This document shows positions 47,644 through 57,412 of a stretch of DNA of 64,000 bases, in pieces. This stretch comes from Corinectria fuckeliana. Lineage: Eukaryota; Ascomycota; Sordariomycetes; Hypocreales; Nectriaceae. The stretch lies in the NCBI GenBank assembly GCA_019137255.1, contig WPDH01000087.1:62001-126000 (forward strand), read 5' to 3'. The first letter of the stretch is position 1. The number at the start of each line of letters is the position of its first letter. Under the pieces are notes generated by a model. That model was not told the origin of the DNA, did no database searches, and saw nothing but the letters and a program-made list of their open reading frames with translations. The position numbers and the translations under genes are program-made.

Positions 47644-48437
47644 CGTGGCGGACGTCAGAGCACAGCTGCCCACAAAAAACCGGCAATGGAGTCAAATTGA
47701 AGCAAGTCGTCGTCGCGATTGGTCCTGCCGCAAGTGTCGTGTAATGCGCCAGCTGCGATGCTGGCCTGGATTGTTTCGAAGGAGGCTGAGAAAGGCTGAG
47801 CTTTGTCGCGACGAGCGTGAGGACTGGTGTTGCGACTCGGACCAATCAGGGCCCGGTCGTAGATGACGTAAGCACCACAGACATCTTAAGGAGCTGTGTG
47901 TGACTTGTTAGGAAGAGGGGCAAAGTGCCCGGTGGACATGCTCTCAAGGAATATAGTCTCAAATTAGGAAGAGATGGATTGATTGAGTTGGATCTTCGCT
48001 GAAGCTGTCTAAGTTCTAACTCTGATGAGCTCCAAGAGGGCTGGAGAGGTGGCGGAGAATGGACAGTGCGTATCTCACGAAGTCTCTTCGAGATGTCCAT
48101 CACATCTTTAGCAACATCCAGAGCAGAGATAATTGAATGTGGCCTTGAATTGAGATTCGCCGTCTAATATCCCCAGCATGACGTGTCTTTGTCTTCGTCC
48201 CTTCTTGCAACCCTCGCATGAGCTATGGCTGTCCTCCAGCCGTAGCCTGTGGTATCCGATAGATATACATTGCCGTCCAGTCCCTAGTATACAGTTCAAC
48301 CCATCTGCCTGTGGTCCGTCGAGGAAGGATTTTTCCAACTCGGCGAGATCACTCGCGTCTATCCGCTCCAGTGAGCCTCCTGGCCGTCGGTGTCACGACG
48401 TTGAATACCCGTGCTTCTTCTGCCTCATCAGTTCTCC
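47644..48437. other. Intergenic between ISD11 stop and the acidic-protein start
   Basis: About 800 bp with no supported gene. It holds the ISD11 3' end and the promoter of the acidic-protein gene, both on the minus strand. Confidence 0.6.
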
Positions 48438-48985
48438 TTAGCTGTGCGCCTGCTTGGCCTATGCTCCTGGTTAGTATTCCCAAGGCGTGATCCGTGAAAT
48501 AATGCACATACCGAGAGCGATCCCTCAACAACTAAGCGATCCAGCTCGTAGAACTGGCTGATGACTGTTTGACGCTGTTCCAACTGTCAGCCCTGACCCG
48601 TTTCAACTGTCGACCGCGGCATCGCCACACACCTTCAGACTCTGTAGGTCCTTCAGGCCCTTTTGAATCAGCTCCTGAACCTTGCGCGAGTCTTGTTCGG
48701 CGATATTCTCTCGGAACGCATCTCTCGTCCGTCGCTTCGCATACTCGCGGAAGTTGTAGGCGGCAAATTGCTCGCCTTGCCGTAGTAATTGGCGGTACTG
48801 TAAGAGGCACCGTGTGTTAGCCGTCGACTCCGCGTGCATTGGTGTCTCCGAAGTCGCCGGCATCCACGCCAGACTGGACCTGCGACCCCGGGTGGAAGTA
48901 TGGCTAGGCTGGGCTATCCTGGAAGCGCTCCAGCAAAGGGGAGGAGAAGCGGGTGACTTACAAGTGATCGTACTTGCTGCGGCAT
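48438..48985 (-). CDS. ISD11: ISD11 / LYRM4, LYR protein of the mitochondrial Fe-S cluster assembly complex
   Basis: Small mitochondrial matrix protein that stabilises the cysteine desulfurase Nfs1 with acyl carrier protein. Exons 48985-48962 (MPQQVRSL), 48797-48633, 48574-48512 and 48458-48438 join in frame to 90 residues, the normal size. The LYR motif is created across intron 1 (SL|YRQLLRQ). Exon 2 carries FAAYNFREYAKRRTRDAFRE and exon 3 RQTVISQFYELDRLVVEG. The last intron is inferred: a GTATGT donor and TACTAAC branch, with an acceptor 12 bases downstream (CATAG), give SLSAKQAHS as the C-terminus. Reading through instead gives a longer tail ending near 48430. An in-frame ATG at 49015 would add ten residues. 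Confidence 0.9.
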
Positions 48986-49286
48986 GTCGCCTTTCAACGT
49001 ACCAACAACGGACATTCTTGGGGTGGATGTGGTTGAGAGGAGCGGCGAAGAATAGTTCGCGGCTGGCTTTTGGATGGCCGATGATGCAAGACCTTTGGTG
49101 ATTGGGGCTCGGTGTTAGTCGGCACGGAGAATTTGCCGTTCCGGCCGGATGTTCCGCTTGGAGGGGTGATTCATATAGATACACTGTGCAAACCCGGTAC
49201 ATGTTATATGACTACACAGTGCGTATATATTGGTCAGCTTGATTGCCACTATCCGGGCCTGCGTCGGCGTCCGGAGGTACCAGGCG
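48986..49286. other. ISD11 upstream region, ending at a transposon
   Basis: Only about 300 bp separate the ISD11 start from the left end of the inserted element, so the insertion lies in or next to its promoter. No other feature seen. Confidence 0.6.
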
Positions 49287-49288
49287 TA

Positions 49289-49335
49289 AGTCCCCCCCCC
49301 CACTTCTGGACCACCCCCCCTTCTAGACCACTTTT
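49289..49335 (+). repeat. Left terminal inverted repeat (47 bp)
   Basis: Starts AGT plus ten C, then ACTTCTGGACCA, a run of seven C, and TTCTAGACCACTTTT. Identical in reverse complement to 51090-51136. Contains little RIP-able CpA sequence, which may explain its preservation. Confidence 0.96.
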
Positions 49336-51089
49336 CTGCCACCTTCATACCTATCTGCCTCTATATTCTAACCGTGATTTCTCGCGTACTAATAGATTAA
49401 TTGTAATAATTTTTTTATTATTTTGATTATCATACCTTAATATATAGAATCTAATATTTAAAATGCTATTAAAGACGTGAAAAACAGGGTATTTATATAA
49501 GTTATAGCCTTATATAATAGCATATTATGTTTAAGTCTAGTTAATCAAATTAATAGCTATTAAAGTTACTAAACTGCTTATTAGACTTATTAAAAGCTCT
49601 CTCTAAGTTAGGAATTAGATCTTATTAACTAGGTTCTAATCTAAGAATACCTAGGCTTCCCTCTAATATAAGCCTAAGTTATTAAATTTATATCTTAAAT
49701 TACTATCCTAAATAGGGTTATAAAGCCCTTTAGATCTTACTAGATTAAAGCTTTTAAATATAGAAATCTAAGAATTAAGACTTTTTAAGGTTAGAAGCTT
49801 AATATAGTATAATTTAATAGGGTAATAACTAATAATATTAAGGGATTTTTCTGCTAGTTAATAATCCTAGAGGTTAAGAGTATTCTTAGAGAAAATTAAT
49901 ATAATATAGATAAAGCTAGTATTATAAAAGGGTAAGAATATAATAGCCTTATATTAGAAAGCTTAAAGTATAAGATTATAATAATTAAGAACCTAAGCTT
50001 ATATTCCTAGATTATAATTATTAAATATATTAATATAAATAGCTAGGTTTTACCCCTCTTAGTAATCTTTAAAAGAAGAACTATTTAATAGTTATAGTTT
50101 CTAGTAGAGCTTGATTTTTTAGTATCTTAGAACTTTACTTTAACAGAAAAGAGCTAGACTAATAACTAGGTTACCCTAAATTAGCTAATAAAGGTTTTTA
50201 TTCTTTATATAATACTAAAAAAGGCAGAGAATAAAAGACTTCTTATTATTAATAGCTATAATAGTTACTATACTAATAATTTTATATTTAAATATTATAG
50301 GAATAATATATATTTATTATTTCTAATCTCTTATTCTTCTTATATTTTTTAGCTGCTTAATATTACTATTTTTAGCCCTCTAAAAAATATATACTAGTAA
50401 GAGATTTCTAAGTTAGCTAGACTTAATAACTTTACATATTTAGGTAAGATAACCTTTATCTGCTATTATTATAAGGCCTAGTAAGCTACTCTTATATTTT
50501 TAAATATCTTAGTAGGCTGAAAATTATCTAGATTATAGCTAGTTAGTCTAGTAAAGCCCCTACTAAACCTTATAACTAGTAAGCTAGATATCCACTTATA
50601 AACACTACCTAAAATAATAGTAAACCTATTAGAAATAACTATTAGGATGTCTTTATTATCACAGCAGCTAAAATCTACACTTTTAATTATCCTTTTATTA
50701 GTATTACTTAATAGATCTACCTAGCTTTTCCTAATAAAGGTTACTAAGAGATTAGACTGTTAAAATATAAGATTAGCTACCTAAGAGAAGAAACTAATAG
50801 TCTTACAGACTAAATTAGAAGAATTAAGACTTAAAAAGAGAAGAAAGCTTATATTTAATACTAATTTGCGTTTTATATAAGTCCTAGATATAGTAAAAGC
50901 TTAGAAACTAATAGAGGAAATATTAGATCTGCTAGAGATGTTAAAAAAATATAAGAAAATTAGATTTTAAGATATATATTTTAAGTGGCAGCTTAACCTT
51001 CTAAATGGCGAAAAAATGCCTGATTTCTAGCGTTATATTATTATTTAATTAATAAGTGTTTATTAAGGGTAAGTTTCGTGATGTTACGA

Positions 51090-51136
51090 AAAAGTGGTCT
51101 AGAAGGGGGGGTGGTCCAGAAGTGGGGGGGGGGACT
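51090..51136 (-). repeat. Right terminal inverted repeat (47 bp)
   Basis: Exact reverse complement of the left repeat, followed by TA. Confidence 0.96.
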
Positions 51137-51138
51137 TA

Positions 51139-52680
51139 TCGGCCTTTTCAATGATTCATCTAGAATAGTCACGCCGCCCTTTACATTTACCGGTGCGATC
51201 ATTCAACGACACACGCTGATAGGTACAAACTTAGGATGAAATTTGTGGATGCCTTGTTTCTCCGCGCTTCTTACACAGCCTGTTTCAACCAGGATTTCGT
51301 GAGAGGGTTGAGACTTGCCACAGGATGGATATGCCGAACTCCGAAGCAGATGCCATAACATACTACCATAAATCCACAAAGTCAAGAGTTGCGAGTTGAT
51401 GATGTTCCATTGACCATCGATATAAGCTACTCTGTAATCTCAATAAGTTAATAATGACGATCTTAGAGGCAGTATATATGGGACGTAATGAGCTGGAGTA
51501 TCGGGGGCTTCCAATTTCTTACGCGGTCACGATAAAGCAAAGCAGGGCTATTCCTCCCTTGACCTGCTTTATCAAACATGTTGGTCAACTCAAGCCCTTA
51601 TCTCCATCTGGGCCAATCAGGGGTCGTGGGAGAAAGCACCGCGGTCATCCTGGCTTGGTGTCATTCTGATTGCAACGTCGCCAGCTTTAACCCCGGTCTC
51701 CCACGTTGCTGAATCGATCGATCCAGGTCACAGCCCCACGATCCCCCTTCCGCGCAAGCAGTTTTGCTTGTTCTCAGCTGCTGCGGAGGATTTGCACCTA
51801 GAAATCTAGATCCATCTGCCCCTCACATTCGGCTCGATGAGGCCACGGGGCGACCGATGTAAGTTGACTACCCTGGGGTCTCATCAAATTGCAAGGTCAT
51901 TATGATATACGAGAATGACGCAAGTCGAGGTGCTGCTCTCTTGAGCATTACTGGACGATAGACTACAACTATTGATGCCCTTGATGCTAGACCGATGCCT
52001 GAGCACCCGAGCTACTAATTGCTGCAGCTCGAACCCATGAGGCAGACCCTAGTTGCTCTCTTGCCCGGCTGCTCCGGATCGTGAGGCGATGAAAGACGCG
52101 CTGGACGCACTGCAGCTGAGCAGCATCCGGCATCCGGCAGTCATCGCGAACTTTATGCCGGCCAATGCGTTGTTCCCAAACACTACAGTGGTGCATCCTG
52201 ACCATCCAATCCCGACGGACAAGTGTAGAGGACCGGGTTGGGCAGCACTTGTGCCCAAGGTTGTGCTTGATACGCTACAAAGCGATGCACACCGGTATTC
52301 GCCCTCGTTTCACCCTCATTAAGGCAGTGTTCTTCGGATGGGTTCTGCACCATAGACCCGAGGTCCTGTAACATCGGCCCGTGTCTGCTAGCAGAACATA
52401 TCGTAATTCACGATGCACGGCCTGCAGTGTGAGTTTGACAGCTTGGATAGTGTGACTTTTGCTAAGCAAGGGAGACCACAATAGGCCAAGAGCTGTCTGT
52501 GCAATCTACAGGTCGGATCTCACTTGCATGCTCCTGCATTCAATGACGCTCGAGACCTAGAGGCTGAAAGTATGCAAGGGAAGAGCGGCATGTGTTGCTG
52601 TGAAGCGGGACCCGCAACGCTCAGTAGGATGTTTGCATCGCTTGCGGGCGTGGCGTCCGTCTCCTGCAGCAAGGCCATGC
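51139..52680. other. Intergenic between the transposon and IPI3
   Basis: About 1.5 kb with normal base composition again. Short overlapping frames near 52050-52370 show no coding features. Nothing recognised. Confidence 0.55.
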
Positions 52681-54101
52681 TCATGCGAGGCTTTGAGCTG
52701 TAGTAGAATGATAGAAATCAGGTTTCTTCAAAGTCTGGTTGTTGTTGATGATGGCCCAAAATTGCTCATTCTGCCTCGCTAGCTCGTGGTCCGGCTCCTC
52801 AATTGATGAAGAAGGAAATAGAGAAGGGATTGCTGTCTCAATGGACTGCGCAGAGAAACCCTTGGAGCCAAGCATTTGGCTGAAACGCGTGCGAGAACCC
52901 AGATCACTGTCTAGCTGAGCAGTGAACACGTATTGCTTCAGATTATGATTTGGCTTGACAATGTTGATAGCTTTGGTTGGCTGTGTGGCTGGGAGGGGAG
53001 AGACAAAACACAGGTTGGTGACGGAGGCGTTGAGGTTAGCCAACTCAGTTGGGTGGGCGTTGTCCGCCAGGCTCCACCACAAGATTTTGCCCTTGGTGTG
53101 ACCAGACAGGATCGAGGTTCCGTCATATGTCAGAGCAAGACACGACGGCTGGCCGACCTCTGGGTCTGAGACAGCAAGCGGGGCGTTGACCTGCACGACG
53201 ATGGAGGCGGGCTCCGTACTTCGGGAACCAAGAACCGGCTTCTGGCCGCCAAACAGCTCGACGAGGAAGAGCGCGCCGTCGTCAGAAGAAACGAAAAGGG
53301 CTCGAGCACTCGGATCGAGGCAGGCGCAGAGAGGTGCTGCGGGGAAGAGCAAGGTCCGAAGAATCTGGCCGGTCTGGAAGTTCCAGATGATGCATGTCTT
53401 GTCCTTGCTTGCAGACACGCATATGCTGGTCTCGGAGTTGGTGCTCGGGCCTACCACCAAGCTCGTGATGGCACCGCGGTGGTTGGACAGCGTGAGCTCG
53501 GGTTCATGCTCCGACTGTGCATCCAGGCTGAGGAGGCGTGACAGGGACCAGACGTTGATGTTGGAGTCGTCTGAACCGGACAGGATGTGATAGGGAGTGA
53601 CAGCAAGGCAAGAAACAGCCTGCACATGACAGGGGGGGGTTGAGACCTGTCGGCCAGTGCACACCTATTGTCGGTCAGTACGAAGTATATAGATGCAAAA
53701 GGAATGGCTTGCAGCATGCTGTACGCCATGTGGCGGACAGAAGCAAAGGGAATGGCCTGACTTACCTCCCACAGAAACAGCCTCCCTTCCGCGGTGCCCA
53801 GGATCAACACTTGGCCGGCGAGGGCTAAGCTGCGAATGCGTTCTGGGAATGGGACGAGAGCCTCCTGGTTGCCACGCAGACGGGAGTAAACGTGGACGTG
53901 GGCCTTTTGGTCCTGGGCGGCGAAGATGTGAGTGTCGCTGACGGCGAGGCAGTTGGCCGGGGCGGAGCTTTTCTTGAAGGTCGCTTTGACGGCGTGAGAG
54001 GGAGTGAGAGCATGGGAGTAGATGCCGACGTCCTTGGACACTGCAGTGTTGGCCGCGAGTTGAGGGCCGCATACGGCTGAGATGAAGTCCTGGGAGAGCA
54101 T
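52681..54101 (-). CDS. IPI3: IPI3, WD40 subunit of the Rix1 ribosome-assembly complex
   Basis: Nuclear WD-repeat protein that, with Rix1/Ipi1 and Rea1, acts in late pre-60S maturation and ITS2 processing, and also in replication licensing in yeast. Exon 1 (54101-53766) begins MLSQDFISAVCGPQLAANTA and ends LFLWE at a GTAAGT donor. Exon 2 (53664-52681) begins VCTGRQVSTPPCHVQAVSCL, giving 439 residues, the family length. Repeats include SGSDDSNINVWSL, SASKDKTCIIWNFQTG and the distinctive late stretch FTAQLDSDLG. A TTG nine bases upstream is in frame but the ATG fits the family start. An inserted element lies about 640 bp upstream of its start codon. Confidence 0.92.
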
Positions 54102-54729
54102 GTTTGGCAATTTCTTGGGTCGTAGTTTGATGAGGTTCGAAGCTAATTAGCACACGAATTTCCCACCGATGCGAGGATTCTAGACGAGTTCTTCGGACGT
54201 CGACGAAGCGGCGGGAAGGCCGTTGAAACCGAAGTGAGCCAAGCGAGCTGAGCCGTGATGAGACGGACGAGCTGAGCTGAGTTGGCTGAGAGCTGCGGCC
54301 TGGTTGGTGACGAAAGAATTTGCAGGCGATTTGCTATCTCAGCCGCGGAATTGGTGGTGGTTGGTCTGTGCCCACGTAGTAGCAATCAATCAACATGAGC
54401 CGGAGTTGGAAGAGTGGGTGTCAAGGTGTGAGTATGGGTGTGAGGTGAGAGAAGATCATCCGAGATTGCTTTCACGAATAATCGGACCAACAACTGTTGC
54501 AAAACCAGGATACATAATGCGCAACAGAAACATGCAAATTGAATACAGGAAAGGCTGGCAAGGCGAGGACCGAAGCTCCAGGCGTGGCCGGAACTGGACG
54601 GAGGCTTGACGGGGAGTCGGGCAGATCAAACGAAGTTTCAGTGGAAATCCAATGAAAACCCTATCCTGGGCTTTTCGGCTGCGTCTCGAAACTAAAGATC
54701 AGATCATCACATCCTTCTCTGGCCAACAA
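54102..54729. other. IPI3 upstream region
   Basis: Promoter side of IPI3 up to the 8-bp duplicated target of the next transposon. No gene seen. Confidence 0.55.
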
Positions 54730-54737
54730 AAACAAAA
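54730..54737. repeat. Target-site duplication, left copy
   Basis: AAACAAAA, identical to 57405-57412. The surrounding sequence is A-rich, so a 9-bp reading was considered but does not match exactly. Confidence 0.8.
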
Positions 54738-54791
54738 GGGACGTGATATAAAGCATACCAATCTGACTATCAAGCATACCAAATGTGGCTG
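54738..54791 (+). repeat. Left terminal inverted repeat (54 bp)
   Basis: Matches the reverse complement of 57351-57404 at 52 of 54 positions. The two mismatches are C here and T in the right copy. Confidence 0.95.
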
Positions 54792-57350
54792 GACAGTGGC
54801 GGAGCTCCGATTCCGCAGCCCCCCGCAATTTTTGTATGAGGACTGCAGAGTCAATACTCTGACTGTGTCTTCCGCCCCCCACCTTCCCTTTTAATTGAAG
54901 CTATTATTATTATCGCTGCCGCCTTATATCTCAGTTGTTATCATCCCTGATGCCACCTCTTTATCGTTAGCGATCTGCTAGTCTAGCTAGCCTTTAAATT
55001 TAACAGAAATTTAAAGACCTAGCTCCCTAGGAACCTCCCAAATTTGCACATCAATTAGAGACTCGCTAAGGGCATTAGTCTGAGACTATTAACTCTTATA
55101 CTTATAAATAGTCTGCCTTATAGCTAGAGGCAGTATTAACTTAGGTGGTGATAACCTGGGCAGCTCGCTGTCAGAGTTATAGTCGTCAGCTAGGAAGGTC
55201 TGCTAATAAGCTTATAGTATGACCATGCCGGCCTTATATGTATCCCTGCCTTGCTTAGCCCACTATAGCCCCACTTAAAGCCCTTCCTGCCGCGCTAATA
55301 ATAATAATAACTGTGTAACCTTAAGGGCAGCTAAGGCGGTCAATAGAGGCGGCATTACTGCCCGGGCTGCTACCTTAGCAACCTGGCCTTCTGCCCTCTC
55401 TGCTGCCTCTATACGTTTAGCAAGAATAGGGTTATAGTAGGTACTTCTAACAGAGGTACCTCTATTAATAGTAATGCTCCCCTTAGGCCGCTCTTTTCCC
55501 CTAATAACTTAGGGATTAAGAACTGTATCTCTTATACTCTTATTATCTTGCCTCGCCTTTACCTTCTGCCTCTTCTAGTACTAGTATAATATTATTCAGG
55601 TTATTAGAATAGGCTTAGAGCTCTTAAGGAGCCTCTAAAGCTTATGCTTGCATAGCAGCTTATATGTAATACAGATTGTGCAGAGGTTATAGTCAGCTAG
55701 GGGGGGGGTAGAAAGATTAAGCTTTTAATTAAGCTTATAAAGCTTTATAAGGATAAGGTTAAGAGTATAAGAGGAAATCTAGTTCTTAATAATCGTAAAA
55801 AGAAGAGTATTAGTAGAAAATAGTAGCTTATTTCTTCTGTAAAGAATCTGCTTTTAGATTATAACCTTCTGCTTTCTCTAGAAGACTATTAGCTTCTTAA
55901 AGACTATTATTAAGTCACTCTAGCTTAACTATAGTAGCTGCTTTATATCTATATGAAGAGACTTCACAAGTAAGATTATTATATAACTAAAGTGATAATA
56001 ACTATTAACTGTGAATTTAATAATATAATCTCTCTAGGGTGTAAGCTATATATTTATTATATAATTTATAGCTCCCTAAGGGTATTTACTAGGTTGCTAA
56101 AGCTCCTAAAGCTAGGCTTTATAAGTAGTAGTATTATTACTCTCTATAAGCTAATTCTAAAGCTTAAGAAAGGCGTAAAAGTCAGAGTGCTAAAAGGCTC
56201 TCTTTATAATAAGATTAATAGTAGCCTTAGGGAAAAATCTCTTTATCTTAGTAAGTATATTCTTATTAATATGCTAACAGCAGAGAAGATAAGGCTTACC
56301 TTAAAAAAGCAGGTGCTATATAAAGGTATTAATAAAGGTGAGGTTACAGTTAGAGACTATAACTTACAGCAGGGGGATTTTATACTCTTCTATTAACTCT
56401 GTGAGTGCTTTTAGAGCCTACTAGAAGTTACTAATTATCTTACTACTAAGAAAAACTGCTACTACCTAAAAGGTCTGCTAAAAAGAAGTTAAGCTATATA
56501 TATTAAAAAGTAGTATATTAAAGTAATTAGTCTTATATATACTATTAAAAAGCAGTATATCTAGGTGTTATAGTAGCATATTAACCCTAGTGCCTAAAGC
56601 TATAAATAGCCTTATTATATAACCTATAGGGCTTTTATTATACTAAAAAAAAACACTAGTATCTTAAAGCTAGTTAAATAACCACTTAATTAGTATATAG
56701 CCTATAAGCTCTATTTAGTAATACTTTATAAAGAGATTTTCTAGGTCTTATCTTATAATACTCTTAATATAGTAGTCCTTTTTAGATTAAAAATTAATTA
56801 AGATTTATATAAGCCTAATATTATTATTCCATATTAAGATAATTATTAGTATTATCACTATAAGTATCTAGCTTTAATACCAGAAAAAAGTTATTCTAGG
56901 TAATATATTATAATTATAATCCTAATAACCTTCACCTTATACTACTTATAGTCTCTAAAGGTTATCACTAGGGCCCTTAATAACAAGAAGCTAATATCTA
57001 CAGGTAGTCATCTAAGAGCTTATATGTTACCTCTTTAATTTATAAGTCTTAGTCTTAGCCTGACTCTTAGGAACCTAGCCCTTTATATAGCGTAAGAGAA
57101 CCCAGGTTAAATTAGTAGTATTAGGCTAGCTCTGTAAGATAATAAGGCTATAGCCTAGCCTTATCACGAAGTTGTTAATTGCCTTATAGGCAGCCTAAAG
57201 AGACGGAAAAGGGATATTAAATAATTTGTCTATTATAATTAAGTGACTAAAAGTTGCGGTTAGTAGTAGTAAGATAACTGCACTTAAGATCACACTAAAA
57301 TTTATATGGGGGGCTAAGCATTAGTGTCAGCGGGGTAACAGACCCACCCT

Positions 57351-57404
57351 CAGCCACATTTGGTATACTTAATAGTCAGATTGGTATGCTTTATATCACG
57401 TCCC
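57351..57404 (-). repeat. Right terminal inverted repeat (54 bp)
   Basis: Reverse complement of the left repeat with two C-to-T type differences, consistent with RIP. Confidence 0.95.
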
Positions 57405-57412
57405 AAACAAAA
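57405..57412. repeat. Target-site duplication, right copy
   Basis: AAACAAAA directly after the right inverted repeat. Confidence 0.8.

Larger units (their letters stand above)
49289..51136 (+). mobile_element. RIP-degraded Fot1/pogo-like DNA transposon
   Basis: The 1848-bp block is bounded by 47-bp perfect inverted repeats starting AGTCCCCCCCCCC, with TA on each side (49287-49288 and 51137-51138), the target duplication of Tc1/mariner/pogo elements. The interior is extremely A/T-rich with very frequent TpA and no long open frame, as expected after RIP. Near 50810-50950 the plus strand, read through stops, shows LEELRLKKRRK, then F-x-T-N-x-R-F and D-I-V-K, resembling the basic C-terminal tail of Fot1/pogo transposases, so the transposase probably ran on the plus strand. 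Length also fits Fot1 (about 1.9 kb). The boundaries are certain; the family assignment is an inference. It is certainly inactive by itself. Confidence 0.9.
54738..57404. mobile_element. RIP-degraded TIR DNA transposon with 8-bp target duplication
   Basis: The 2667-bp block is flanked by direct repeats AAACAAAA (54730-54737 and 57405-57412) and bounded by 54-bp inverted repeats beginning GGGACGTGATATAAAGCATA that differ at only two bases, both C-to-T type in the right copy. The interior is A/T-rich and TpA-rich, with stops in most frames. An 8-bp duplication fits the hAT group or a Mutator-like element; the long GGG-starting inverted repeats favour the latter slightly. I could not read a transposase domain. 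A 134-codon open frame (55992-56396) survives inside; its low-complexity Leu/Ile/Lys/Tyr composition suggests chance survival after mutation. Confidence 0.88.
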
